Source of the DNA: Algibacter sp.
Lineage (GTDB): Bacteria; Bacteroidota; Bacteroidia; Flavobacteriales; Flavobacteriaceae
Assembly: GCF_029245835.1 (NCBI RefSeq)
Contig: NZ_JAQWOO010000040.1
Coordinates: 1-38,415 of the forward strand
DNA length: 38,415 nucleotides
Direction of reading: 5' to 3'
The notes under the pieces are model-generated. The model did not search any database. It was not told the origin of the DNA and was given only the letters and a program-made list of their open reading frames with translations. Of this stretch, positions 8,236 through 17,077 are shown piece after piece. The position numbers and the translations under genes were made by a program. The first letter of the stretch is position 1; the number at the start of each line of letters is the position of its first letter.

Positions 8236-8841
8236 ATGTATAAAAATTATTTTAAGAGACTATTAGATATAGTTGCTGCTATAGTTGGATTAATTATCCT
8301 CTCACCCATTATAATTTTTTTGATAATTGTTTTAAGCATTAGTTTTAAAGGCAATCCGTTTTTTTTACATCCAAGACCGGGAAAAAATAGTGTAATATTT
8401 AAGGTTTTAAAGTTTAAATCTATGAATGATAAAACCGATGAGAATGGCGTTTTATTACCACATAACATGAGAGTTACAAAAACTGGAGATTTTATAAGAA
8501 AGCTCTCGTTGGATGAATTACCTCAACTTATCAATGTTTTAAAAGGCGATATGAGTTTAATTGGCCCAAGACCTTTAGAGGTTCGTTACTTACCACTATA
8601 TAATGATTTTCAAAAGCAAAGACATAATGTAAAACCAGGTATTTCAGGTTGGGCACAGGTTAATGGACGAAACGCTGTTTCATGGGACGAAAAATTTGCA
8701 ATGGATGTTTGGTATGTAAAAAACATATCATTAAAAACTGATTTAAAAATTGTAATATTAACGATAAAGAAAGTGTTGTTAAGAAAAGACGTGAATGCTA
8801 GTGAATCTTTAAACATGGCTCCATTTTTAGGTAATAAATAG
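8236..8841 (+). CDS. PglC/WcaJ-type phosphoglycosyl transferase (priming sugar transferase)
   Basis: A 201-residue bacterial sugar transferase. It has one N-terminal hydrophobic segment (about 9-36) of the monotopic reentrant type, then the catalytic region with SLDELPQLINVLKGDMSLIG (91-110), where D93-E94 form the Asp-Glu dyad at the same numbering as in Campylobacter PglC. GPRPLEVRYLPLY and KPGISGWAQVNGR complete the signature. Such enzymes transfer a phospho-sugar from a UDP-sugar to undecaprenyl phosphate, starting a lipid-linked oligosaccharide. The length is that of the minimal PglC form, without the N-terminal membrane domain of WbaP/WcaJ. It is first in the plus-strand group and divergent from the SDR/lactonase/GT2 operon, so it probably starts the glycan those genes build. 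Confidence 0.93.
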   Translation: MYKNYFKRLLDIVAAIVGLIILSPIIIFLIIVLSISFKGNPFFLHPRPGKNSVIFKVLKFKSMNDKTDENGVLLPHNMRVTKTGDFIRKLSLDELPQLINVLKGDMSLIGPRPLEVRYLPLYNDFQKQRHNVKPGISGWAQVNGRNAVSWDEKFAMDVWYVKNISLKTDLKIVILTIKKVLLRKDVNASESLNMAPFLGNK

Positions 8842-8977
8842 CCTAATATTATTTAGCATACCATAAACCTTAAGAATAAATTCAGCATTAAAATACTTAA
8901 GTAAATCTTATTTTCCCTAAATGAGAAAAACGAATAAAAGGTATTTAAAAATTAATGATTAATAGCAAAAAAAAATA

Positions 8978-10024
8978 GTGAAAATAGAAATTCTAAGAGA
9001 AAAAATAGAATGGGATGAATTTTTACAAAGTGTAGATGATTATGATTTTTATCACACTTTCGATTATCATCATATTTCTAAATCAGAATCAGATGAAGCT
9101 GTTTTGATTAAATACACAAATGGTGAAATTTTCATAGGTCTCCCCCTATTAATAAGAAAGATTAAAAGCACTGATTATTATGACGCCATATCGGTTTATG
9201 GGTATTCTGGGCCTATAGGAAGCCGAACGCCTTTAAACTTCAATAAATTAAATTACGAGAAAACTTTACTTGATTTTTTTAATAAAAAAAAGATTGTTAC
9301 CGTTTTTGTTAGGCTGAATCCATATTTGACATTCCAAAATATTCTTTTTTCTAATTTAGGGGAGTCATTTTATTTTGGAGAATTGTGTTACCTAGGAAAA
9401 ATAGTTAATATTAATACTTCTAAACCATTAAAATCTCAAAGAAAAAAGTACCAAAGAAGATTAAAAACTCATATTAATAAAGCAAACAGACTTCTAACAT
9501 TAAAAATTGCTGAAACGAAAGAAGATTTTCAACATTTTAAAATATTATATTACAAAAACATGGAACGCGTAAAAGCTAGGGAAAGTTATTTTTTTAGTGA
9601 TGAATATTTTGAAAAATTTAATACCTCTAAGGACTTTAAAACAGAAGTCTTACTTGCTATTGATAATGAAACAAAAAAAATTATAGCAGGCTGCATGTTT
9701 GTAAAAACCAACACCATGGTACAATATCATTTATCGGGTTCAGATGAAAATTATTTACATTTAAATGGTATAAAATTCCTTATCGACCAAATGAGAATAA
9801 AAGCAAGCAATGAAGGCTATAATAATTTCAACCTTGGTGGTGGTTTAGGAGCAAATGAAAATGATTCTTTATTTAGATTTAAAGCCTCTTTCTCGGACGA
9901 ATATCATCCTTTTTTTGTTTGGAAACTTATTACCAATGCTACAGCATATAAAGAGATTTGTAAAAAAAATAAAATAAATTACAAAAGCTCTACTTTTTTT
10001 CCAATGTACCGGTTGAATGAATAG
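8978..10024 (+). CDS. FemAB-like GNAT-fold transferase
   Basis: 348 residues starting at GTG 8978, since a stop (TAG 8963-8965) lies in frame just upstream. LPLLIRKIKSTDYYDAIS and YGYSGPIGS near the N-terminus and FNLGGGLGANENDSLFRFKA near the C-terminus are characteristic of FemAB-like/Acetyltransf_6 proteins found in exopolysaccharide and peptidoglycan clusters. The basic stretch KSQRKKYQRRLKTHINKANR resembles the Lys/Arg-rich helix of these enzymes. Members transfer amino acids from aminoacyl-tRNA, or acyl groups, to amino sugars or peptides. No signal peptide or membrane segment is seen. It lies 136 bases after the phosphoglycosyl transferase gene. The donor is unknown; the ACP encoded nearby is one possibility. 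Confidence 0.82.
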   Translation: MKIEILREKIEWDEFLQSVDDYDFYHTFDYHHISKSESDEAVLIKYTNGEIFIGLPLLIRKIKSTDYYDAISVYGYSGPIGSRTPLNFNKLNYEKTLLDFFNKKKIVTVFVRLNPYLTFQNILFSNLGESFYFGELCYLGKIVNINTSKPLKSQRKKYQRRLKTHINKANRLLTLKIAETKEDFQHFKILYYKNMERVKARESYFFSDEYFEKFNTSKDFKTEVLLAIDNETKKIIAGCMFVKTNTMVQYHLSGSDENYLHLNGIKFLIDQMRIKASNEGYNNFNLGGGLGANENDSLFRFKASFSDEYHPFFVWKLITNATAYKEICKKNKINYKSSTFFPMYRLNE

Positions 10025-10075
10025 CAATTTATTGTTTGGCTTCCAATTATTACTAAAATCCTAACATTAAAAATA

Positions 10076-10804
10076 ATGCAGAAAAACTTAAATAAAACGC
10101 TCTATTCAGAACAATTATTTAAGGTTTGGTCTGAAAAAAAAGAACTACTTCCAATTGAAGATTATTTTATAAAAAAATATTTTTCCAATAAAAAAGCAAA
10201 AACTCTTGAAGCTGGAACTGGAGGAGGTAGAATAATTTTTGAAATTGAGAAACTTGGGTTTATTAATCTTGAAGCTTTTGATTATGTAGAAAAAATGATT
10301 AGTTTTTGTAATAACAAAAAACAACATTTAAAATCTTCAATAAAATTTAAAACTGCTGACGCTACATATCTAAATGAATACCAAACAGAAGAATTTGAGT
10401 ATCTTATTTATTTACAACAAGTACTATGTTTTATTGATAAAGAAAAGCTCCCAGAAGCTTTAAAAGAAGCTCACAGAATAGGCAAAGAAGAAAGCCTTTA
10501 TATATTTTCGTTTCTAAACTGGGATTCTAAAATATACAATCCTATTTTAAGTGTATTAGTTAATTTTTTAAGAATTTTAAGAATTGAAAAAATAAACAAA
10601 TACAAATTACCTTGGCTAAATATTAACGAAAAATTTAATTGGCGTTTTTTAAATAAAAACCAACCTAATAATCTTTGGTTTAAAGAAAAGCATATTTTAG
10701 AAATTTTAAAAAATAATGGATTTTCAATTATTGAAATTAAAAGCAAAATAAATTCTTCAGATAAGATTGGTCACATTCACATAGCCTGCAAAAAGGCTAA
10801 TTAA
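10076..10804 (+). CDS. Class I SAM-dependent methyltransferase
   Basis: 242 residues. SAM motif I is LEAGTGGGR (44-52), with an acidic end of beta-2 (LEAFDYVEKM), then AD in TADATYLNE and the motif IV-like FEYLIYLQQVLCFI. The layout is that of UbiE/Methyltransf_11 enzymes acting on small molecules or sugars. It has no signal peptide. It lies 51 bases after the FemAB-like gene and 21 before the next GNAT gene, so it is probably co-transcribed. In a glycan cluster an O- or N-methyltransferase of a sugar is the likely role, but the substrate cannot be read. Codon use is extremely AT-rich here. Confidence 0.85.
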   Translation: MQKNLNKTLYSEQLFKVWSEKKELLPIEDYFIKKYFSNKKAKTLEAGTGGGRIIFEIEKLGFINLEAFDYVEKMISFCNNKKQHLKSSIKFKTADATYLNEYQTEEFEYLIYLQQVLCFIDKEKLPEALKEAHRIGKEESLYIFSFLNWDSKIYNPILSVLVNFLRILRIEKINKYKLPWLNINEKFNWRFLNKNQPNNLWFKEKHILEILKNNGFSIIEIKSKINSSDKIGHIHIACKKAN

Positions 10805-10825
10805 TTTCGATAGTTTAATTATTTA

Positions 10826-12061
10826 ATGGAATCAAAAAACAGCCCTTTTACTACAAATTATTTTCAAAATATTTGGAAAAAACACTTCATTTCAAATAAA
10901 AAAATAGAGCGCTTTAAATTTATAGATGGTATACGTTTTTATAAAAACAAATTTTCAGTTTTTTTTAATGTTGGTAAAAACTTAACTAAAGGGACTAATT
11001 ATGATTTAAATAACCATACCGATTATAAAAATAAAACCCTTGTTATTTATGACGTTTTACCACACCTCATTAAAAAAACAAATACATTACCAAAACATAT
11101 AGGGGTTTTAAAATCTAAACAATATCCTGGTTTTTTAATACATCTGGAACAATTTAAAAACATTGAGGACTACCTTTTAAATACGTTTAGTAAAAATACG
11201 AGAATGAAAATGCGGAAATTCACTAATCGTTTAAGTGCGTGTTTTGAGATATCTACAAAAATGTTTTACGGAAATATTGATAAACATGAATATGACAAAA
11301 TTTTTGAGTATTTTTTGGTTTTATTACAAAAACGATACTCAGATAAACAAGTTTCATATAATAACATGCAATCATCAGAATGGAGTTTTTATAAAGAAGT
11401 TGCTTATCCATTAATATTAGAAAAGAAAGCATCTTTATTTGTTGTTTATGACAATGACACACCTATTGCAATCACTTACAACTACCATACAAAAGACACT
11501 TTAATAGATGCAATTACGGTTTTTGATATTGATTATTCTAAGTTTAATTTAGGCTATATAAATAACTTAAAGCTCCTTAATTGGTGTTTTGATAATAAAT
11601 TAAAAGTATTAGATTTTTCTAAGGGCTATTTTGATTACAAAAAACGAATGTGCACACTTGAATATGATTTTGAGTACCATATTATTTATGATAAATCATC
11701 TCTTTTATCAAGATTAAAAGCTATTAGCTATTATAATTTCTTTGAATTTAAAACTTACTTAAGGAATAAAAATTTCAATACTAAATTTCATAAATTCACA
11801 TACCGGCTTAAAAACAAATCAAAATTAAAAGAAAAAATTGAAGTAAAGAATCTGGAAAAATTAGATACTTCTTTAAATTTAAGTTTAATAGATATTAGAA
11901 AAAATACAAATTATAATTTTTTAAAAAGTCATGTATACGCTTTTTTATATCTTGCTGTAAAGCCTTATGAAGACATAGAATTATATAAGGTAAATAATGC
12001 TGATAATATATATATATTAACAAGTGATTCTCTTATTCAAGAAATAAAATTTATAGATTAA
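10826..12061 (+). CDS. GNAT-fold (Acetyltransf_6-like) protein of the glycan cluster
   Basis: 411 residues. The middle part, from SKNTRMKMRKFTNRL through a core with EKKASLFVVYDNDTPIAITY and KLKVLDFSKGYFDYKKR, matches the layout of the CelD/BcsL-type GNAT-like proteins in polysaccharide clusters: a basic helix, then a beta-strand pair, then an LDFSKG block analogous to LNLGGG of FemAB relatives. The C-terminal 110 residues are Lys/Asn-rich with no recognisable domain. There is no signal peptide. It is the last gene of the plus-strand group and ends 51 bases from the converging ACP gene. An acyl or aminoacyl transferase role is inferred from the fold; substrates are unknown. Confidence 0.7.
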   Translation: MESKNSPFTTNYFQNIWKKHFISNKKIERFKFIDGIRFYKNKFSVFFNVGKNLTKGTNYDLNNHTDYKNKTLVIYDVLPHLIKKTNTLPKHIGVLKSKQYPGFLIHLEQFKNIEDYLLNTFSKNTRMKMRKFTNRLSACFEISTKMFYGNIDKHEYDKIFEYFLVLLQKRYSDKQVSYNNMQSSEWSFYKEVAYPLILEKKASLFVVYDNDTPIAITYNYHTKDTLIDAITVFDIDYSKFNLGYINNLKLLNWCFDNKLKVLDFSKGYFDYKKRMCTLEYDFEYHIIYDKSSLLSRLKAISYYNFFEFKTYLRNKNFNTKFHKFTYRLKNKSKLKEKIEVKNLEKLDTSLNLSLIDIRKNTNYNFLKSHVYAFLYLAVKPYEDIELYKVNNADNIYILTSDSLIQEIKFID

Positions 12062-12112
12062 TTTATTCACTTAAAATCGTACCAACAAAACTAGACATTC
12101 CACCCTTAATAT

Positions 12113-12358
12113 TTATCCCTGTATTTCTTTCATTACAGTATTAATTAAGTCTCCAACATTCTCCATAGACATTAAATCCATCAATTTGAATTTAATATTA
12201 AAAGCACTCTCAACATCATTCATAATAAGTAAATGTGTTATGGATTCCCATCCATCAACATCTTTTGCAGTGGTTGTTTCATTTAACTCAAAATTATCAT
12301 GCTCTAGAACTCTAACAAAAGATTTTCTTATTGAAACTAAAATTTCTTCTTTATTCAT
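12113..12358 (-). CDS. Acyl/peptidyl carrier protein
   Basis: 81 residues, the usual length of a free carrier protein. The phosphopantetheine site is S39 in DVDGWESITHLLIM, matching the D-x-W-(D/E)-S pattern of ACPs found next to adenylation enzymes. The fold is predicted all-helical and acidic. It overlaps the preceding ligase gene by 8 bases (ATGAATAA), which indicates translational coupling and that the two products act together. The ligase would load an amino acid or acyl group on the pantetheine arm, and a transferase would then take it. The closest functional analogies are DltC and the carrier proteins of sugar N-acylation systems. Confidence 0.9.
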   Translation of the reverse strand: MNKEEILVSIRKSFVRVLEHDNFELNETTTAKDVDGWESITHLLIMNDVESAFNIKFKLMDLMSMENVGDLINTVMKEIQG

Positions 12359-13850
12359 TTATTATCAAGCTTTTTAGTTGTTTTCTATCTATTTTTCCGT
12401 TTTTATTATGAGGTAAATTATCAATAAAAAAGACTTTTTTAGGAACCATATAATCTGAAAGCTTCGTACTCAAATAGTCCATTAAATCTTTAGTATCAAA
12501 TTTAAAACTTTCTATAACAAGTACAAGTTCATCATTATTACTAGAATTTTTAACATCTATTACCAAATTGTTTTTAGATTTCATAGATATATGATTTCTA
12601 GCATGATACTCAATCTCACCTAACTCAACTCTATAGCCTCCTATTTTTACTTGAAAATCTTTTCTTCCAACGTACATGTAAAACCCGTCGCCATCTCTAA
12701 AGCATAAATCTCCAGTTTTATAAAATCTTTTTATTTCAGCTGAATCTGTTTTATGTAAAAAAAAAGACGAGGCATTTAGTTCATCATTTTTCCAATAACC
12801 AGAAGTTAATTGATTACCTGATAAGCACAACTCACCTTCTATATTGTCGCCAATAATGTTTCCTAAATCATCCAAGATAAGACAATCAACGTTTTTAAAA
12901 GGTTTTCCTATGGATATTACACCTTTATGTGATTTGGTGTCCTGCTCAAACTTATAATAATTACTGCATACAGTAAACTCAGTTGGTCCATAATGGTTTA
13001 AAATTACACTATTGGGTATACAGTTAAGCCACTCTTTAACAACATCTTCATATAATTTTTCACCGCCAAAAATAGAATATCTTACTGATGGAGCATTTAT
13101 TTCAGAAAAATAAGGTCTTAAATAATAGATTATTGATGGCACCATTTTAAGCACGGTTAGTTTGTACTTTTCTAAAAGTTTATAAATATATAAATATTTT
13201 ATAGCATTTGAAGGTACGGTGTAAACACAAGCTCCAACTAAAAGCGCTGGTAAAAGTGCTGTTAATGAAGCGTCAAATGTTAAATCGTACATTTGCAAAC
13301 ACCTATCGGATGAATTCAATTTGTATTCCTTATCTAAATCTAATTCTGTAACTAATGCGTTTAAGTTTTTAAAACTAATAGGAATACCTTTTGGTGTGCC
13401 TGTACTACCACTGGTAAATAAAACATAAGCGATATTAGTTTCGTTAAAATTTATAGTTTCAAATTCTGAATTATTACTAAATTCTGTATGATTTGGGTTA
13501 AATATTTTAAAATCAGAAAAATCATCTTTATCAGAAGAATCAAAAATATATGTTACATCAATTAATTTTAAAATATCTATATTTCTACTTTTTGAAGCTG
13601 TTGAATTTATTGGTACGTATGCCTTTCCTTCCATCCACAACGCTAATACTGTAGCATAAGTCTCTAAATCATTATTTGTAACTAATCCAATATGCTTTTC
13701 ATCAAAATCTATATTTTTAACTATAACACTGCGTATTTTAGTGATACTGTTTAATACGTCTTGGTAAGTAAAAAAAGTATCATTTATACAAAAAGCATTC
13801 CTCTCATTATTTTCATTAAATGACTTATATAGGCTGCGAATTAAATTCAT
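12351..13850 (-). CDS. Stand-alone adenylation (amino acid/acyl ligase) enzyme
   Basis: 499 residues, a single ANL-superfamily adenylation domain resembling NRPS A domains and DltA. Core motifs: A3 FTSGSTGTPKG (145-155), A4 FDAS (192-195) with D193 at the position that anchors an amino acid's alpha-amine, A5 NHYGPTE (285-291), A7 YKTGD (377-381), A8 GRKDFQVKIGGYRVELGEIE (395-414), and A10 NKNGKIDRK with the catalytic K486. No condensation or thioesterase domain is attached. It sits 11 bases after the GNAT-like gene and overlaps the ACP gene. It probably makes aminoacyl- or acyl-AMP and loads the ACP. A DltA role is disfavoured because no DltB-type MBOAT gene is present in the window. Confidence 0.92.
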   Translation of the reverse strand: MNLIRSLYKSFNENNERNAFCINDTFFTYQDVLNSITKIRSVIVKNIDFDEKHIGLVTNNDLETYATVLALWMEGKAYVPINSTASKSRNIDILKLIDVTYIFDSSDKDDFSDFKIFNPNHTEFSNNSEFETINFNETNIAYVLFTSGSTGTPKGIPISFKNLNALVTELDLDKEYKLNSSDRCLQMYDLTFDASLTALLPALLVGACVYTVPSNAIKYLYIYKLLEKYKLTVLKMVPSIIYYLRPYFSEINAPSVRYSIFGGEKLYEDVVKEWLNCIPNSVILNHYGPTEFTVCSNYYKFEQDTKSHKGVISIGKPFKNVDCLILDDLGNIIGDNIEGELCLSGNQLTSGYWKNDELNASSFFLHKTDSAEIKRFYKTGDLCFRDGDGFYMYVGRKDFQVKIGGYRVELGEIEYHARNHISMKSKNNLVIDVKNSSNNDELVLVIESFKFDTKDLMDYLSTKLSDYMVPKKVFFIDNLPHNKNGKIDRKQLKSLIINE

Positions 13851-13861
13851 AAAGCTTTGTT

Positions 13862-14959
13862 TTATAAGAAATTACCATCTCCATCGTTTAAAATAGTATC
13901 TTGAAAATTCATATCTAAATCATTATGAACTAGAGATAATAGTTTTTTTGAATCGGCGTAAACAATTAAGTATCTGTTTTTTAAACGCTCTGCTAAAACA
14001 GTGTTTTCGGTTTGAAGTAATGTACATTCTGATTTTATTAAATTAGCCATTAGAGCATCAATACAGTGATTAAAATCATCTTGATTTGCTAGGAAGTAGC
14101 GCAATACAAATCTCCCCCCCTTTACTAAACCCGATATAAAACCAATTGTTTCGCCCTCTTTTTCTACCATAAAACTTAAATTATGAATCTTATTTGATAC
14201 ACTCTCGAGTAAGCATTTATATTTTGGCCTTACTTCTCCTTCTGTAATAACATGATACTGATTATTACTTATTTGCCAATCTATGTATTTTTGTGTTTTG
14301 GGCACTATATCAGTAACACAAAAATTTTCGATAAACGCCCAGTCTTTATTATTAATATTAGATATGAATCTATAGGATATTTTTTTTGTTCTTTTTTTAC
14401 TTTTATAACTGTTTATTAAAAATGTTATCTTTTTAGACGTTTTGTCTAGGAATCTCAACAGAGTCTTTACTTTTTTTAGTCCACTTTTTTTACTAATTAA
14501 AATTTTGTGATCTAAATTAAAAACAATAACATACCGCATTCTCTCTGAAAACAACGTAAAAGGCTGTTTTTCATAATATGCTTTAGTATCATCACCCAAA
14601 AATCTTACAATAATCTGATTTTTTGCTTCGGTTAAAGAATTACTTTTTATATAAGTTGGGAGCACTGTATTCATATAATTATTTGCAATCCACCATCTTT
14701 GGCTCCAAAATATTTTTTTTAAATTACCCTTTCCTTTTTTAATAAAATCTGGCATTAATGAAACAAAAGCTATTATTGTATGCTTTTCATAACCTAGAAC
14801 TGCAAATACATCTTCATTATCAGCTCGCGTGTTTTCCAACATCCATTTTGCTTTATTCAAAGAAAAAGGAGGTTCGTAGGAGTCACCCCAAAATTTATTT
14901 TCAGCTACGGCTTCTTTAAGACTACCCTTTGTTAATATAATTACCTCAAGATTATTCAT
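13862..14959 (-). CDS. GNAT-like putative N-acyltransferase
   Basis: 365 residues with no signal peptide. The N-terminal part (NKFWGDSYEPPFSLNKAKWM, FAVLGYEKHTIIAFVSLMPD) and a C-terminal repeat of the pattern (LSFMVEKEGETIGFISGLVKGGRFVLRYFL) look like two GNAT-type halves joined by a Lys-rich linker (about 170-200). Motif A is not well conserved by eye, so the call is moderate. It is first in a three-gene operon with the adenylation enzyme and ACP, 11 bases upstream of the former. By analogy with adenylation-carrier-acyltransferase trios that acylate amino sugars, I infer that it takes the group from the ACP. An unrelated acetyl-CoA-dependent role is possible. Confidence 0.6.
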   Translation of the reverse strand: MNNLEVIILTKGSLKEAVAENKFWGDSYEPPFSLNKAKWMLENTRADNEDVFAVLGYEKHTIIAFVSLMPDFIKKGKGNLKKIFWSQRWWIANNYMNTVLPTYIKSNSLTEAKNQIIVRFLGDDTKAYYEKQPFTLFSERMRYVIVFNLDHKILISKKSGLKKVKTLLRFLDKTSKKITFLINSYKSKKRTKKISYRFISNINNKDWAFIENFCVTDIVPKTQKYIDWQISNNQYHVITEGEVRPKYKCLLESVSNKIHNLSFMVEKEGETIGFISGLVKGGRFVLRYFLANQDDFNHCIDALMANLIKSECTLLQTENTVLAERLKNRYLIVYADSKKLLSLVHNDLDMNFQDTILNDGDGNFL

Positions 14960-15081
14960 TAAATTTTAACTAATATTTTCGAATTAAACAACCGATATAA
15001 ATTTATACTAATAATAAAAAATAATTTAAAATTGAAAATATATAATAGTTATACAACTAACAAGTTTTAAGTGTGTAATAT

Positions 15082-15109
15082 AAAAAAAGCCCCGAATTAG
15101 GGCTTTTAC
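15082..15109 (-). terminator. Rho-independent terminator after the Lrp/AsnC gene
   Basis: Read on the minus strand, AAAAGCCC and GGGCTTTT form an 8-bp stem around TAATTCG, followed by more Ts. It lies 24 bases after the stop of the regulator gene at 15133. Confidence 0.85.
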
Positions 15110-15132
15110 AAATAATTTATTTGAAATAAACT

Positions 15133-15612
15133 TTACATATCATTAAATATAGAATGCATCAAACGCTTTTTATCATTTATACTTTCTTCAAGAGAAATCA
15201 ACGTTTCGGTTCTATAAACACCTTCTATATCATCTAATAAAAATATAACTTCTTTAGCATGCTCTGTACTTCTAGCCCTAATTTTACAAAAAATATTAAA
15301 CTTACCTGTTGTAATATGCGCTACAGTAACATAAGGAATTTCGTTTATACGTTCTAAAACAAATTTTGTTTGAGAGGTATTATTTAAATAAACGCCTACA
15401 TAAGCAATAAAAGAATATCCTAATTTTTTATAATCTAGCATCAATGACGAGCCTTTTATTATACCTGCTTCCTCCATTTTCTTAACACGTACATGAACTG
15501 TACCTGCTGATATTAATAATTTTTTAGCAATATCAGTAAATGGAATTCTTGTGTTATCTATTAACATGTCAAGAATTTGATGATCGATTTCGTCTAATTT
15601 AATTTTTCCCAT
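15133..15612 (-). CDS. Lrp/AsnC family transcriptional regulator
   Basis: 159 residues. An N-terminal winged HTH (about 5-60: DEIDHQILDMLIDNTRIPFT, then the recognition helix around ISAGTVHVRVKKMEEAGII) is followed by a RAM/AsnC ligand-binding domain (about 68-145), which starts YSFIAYVGVYL and contains the turn THITTGKFNIFC-like (AHITTGKFNIFC). The length is standard for the family, whose members sense amino acids or their products and form octamers. It follows the M14 carboxypeptidase gene by 70 bases in the same direction and is closed by a terminator, so the two are probably one operon. A link between peptide breakdown and amino acid sensing is plausible but inferred. Confidence 0.93.
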   Translation of the reverse strand: MGKIKLDEIDHQILDMLIDNTRIPFTDIAKKLLISAGTVHVRVKKMEEAGIIKGSSLMLDYKKLGYSFIAYVGVYLNNTSQTKFVLERINEIPYVTVAHITTGKFNIFCKIRARSTEHAKEVIFLLDDIEGVYRTETLISLEESINDKKRLMHSIFNDM

Positions 15613-15682
15613 AATTCACTATTCTTAAATAAGAGACGAAATTAATACATTTTCATTAGAAATATAGTAAAATTTGTATGTT

Positions 15683-16828
15683 TTATTTCGATAAAAGCAT
15701 TACTTTTTCATTATTCAATATTACGCAAACGTTTTCGTAACCTTCTTTTAATAATTCTCCACCTACACCTAAAGCCTCAAAACCATTAGCTTCAATCTCT
15801 TTATGCCCATAAAAACCATCTAATCTTTCAATCTTAATAACTTTTGGCATAAATTCAATGGTATTGCCATTTAAATATTCTTGAAACTGAATGCCTACAT
15901 CCACCAATTCATTATTGACTTTCGCTTTTCTAATAATGATATCTAAAAAACATTTGTCATTTTCAGGAATATCAAAATAGGGTTTGTAACCACTCCCGTT
16001 AATCTCATTTTTTGAGATATAATCTAAGGAAATCAAGTAAGACATATAAATTAATTCTCTTGTTTGCTCCCGTTCATAATCATCATCAAAATGTCCAGCT
16101 TCAAAAAGTATAGTTGGTATGTTTTCATTTTGAAACGTATCTCCTACACAGTTCAGATTAAACGCATCATCGTAAACACCCACTTGATTTGGTATAACTT
16201 TTTGCAAGGCTATATTCATAACGCCTATTATTTCCATCGCAACCTTTCTATTAGGCGTTAAAGTACAATCATCGTCTTGTGCTGGTGATAAAAATGAAAC
16301 TGTTGCAGAATGATTTGTTGTTCCAGCGCTAAAAATAGTACGTTGTCCGTGTAAATTATAACAATAATGAGGCTTAAACGATTCAAATATTTTGCGCAAA
16401 ACATTACTTTCTGGCTGTGTTAAATTTTGTGCATCTCTGTTTAAATCTACTTCATTTGCGTTTATACGCGTATAAGCCAGAGCGCCATCGGGATTTAAAA
16501 TAGGGATAATATATAAAGTGCAACTATCTAGTATATGTGTAAGCTTAGATTTTGAATCTAAAAGGGTATTTAAAAGATCGAATAAAGCCTTTGTTGTGGT
16601 AGATTCATTTCCGTGCATTTGAGACCACATTAAAACTCTCTTTTCACCTTTACCAATTTTTAATCCATAAATAGGATTACCTAAAACAGATTCTCCTATG
16701 GTTTCAAAATTTATAAATTTTACCAAATCATCCAACAAAGGTTCTATGTGTTTATTGGTGATGTATCTATGAAATATGCGCCCTTCTTTATACCTTGAAA
16801 ACAACGCTTTTAAATCTTCTATCTGCAT
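15683..16828 (-). CDS. M14 family zinc carboxypeptidase
   Basis: 381 residues. Zinc ligands H72 and E75 are in SQMHGNEST, and H160 is in NLHGQR. The substrate-binding Arg is in DLNRDAQ (R131), and the catalytic Glu is E243 in LFEAGHF. The LNPDGA block (111-116) is also typical. There is no signal peptide, so it appears cytoplasmic. The C-terminal 120 residues form an additional beta-rich segment of unknown role. The start ATG at 16828 is preceded by a -7 match at 16847-16854, which leaves only a short leader. It is transcribed away from the XRE regulator gene and probably together with the Lrp/AsnC gene. It probably trims peptides; specificity is unknown. Confidence 0.92.
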   Translation of the reverse strand: MQIEDLKALFSRYKEGRIFHRYITNKHIEPLLDDLVKFINFETIGESVLGNPIYGLKIGKGEKRVLMWSQMHGNESTTTKALFDLLNTLLDSKSKLTHILDSCTLYIIPILNPDGALAYTRINANEVDLNRDAQNLTQPESNVLRKIFESFKPHYCYNLHGQRTIFSAGTTNHSATVSFLSPAQDDDCTLTPNRKVAMEIIGVMNIALQKVIPNQVGVYDDAFNLNCVGDTFQNENIPTILFEAGHFDDDYEREQTRELIYMSYLISLDYISKNEINGSGYKPYFDIPENDKCFLDIIIRKAKVNNELVDVGIQFQEYLNGNTIEFMPKVIKIERLDGFYGHKEIEANGFEALGVGGELLKEGYENVCVILNNEKVMLLSK

Positions 16829-16846
16829 ACTAATTATTTATGTAGA

Positions 16847-16854
16847 CAAATGTA
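16847..16854 (-). promoter_or_regulatory. -7 element of the M14 carboxypeptidase gene
   Basis: CAAATGTA reads TACATTTG on the minus strand, a full match to TAnnTTTG, 18 bases before the ATG. It is embedded in one arm of an 11-bp inverted repeat. Confidence 0.45.
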
Positions 16855-17077
16855 AACATTTACTTTTTTACATTTGTAAACAATTATTTTTAAGGTTTTG
16901 TTTACATAATTAAACAAATTTGATCTAGAATTGTAAACCACATTTTATTTTTTTTATATAAATAAAAAAATGTTTTTAAATATTTATAAATCAATTAATT
17001 AAATACAACTATGTCAACTAAAAATATTACATAAACAACCAAATCATAATACTAAATTTCTTTATTTTAATTTATAT

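Noticed and set aside
12113-14959. D-alanylation (Dlt) system
   Set aside because: A DltA-like enzyme and carrier protein are present but no DltB MBOAT or DltD is visible, and the organism appears Gram-negative.
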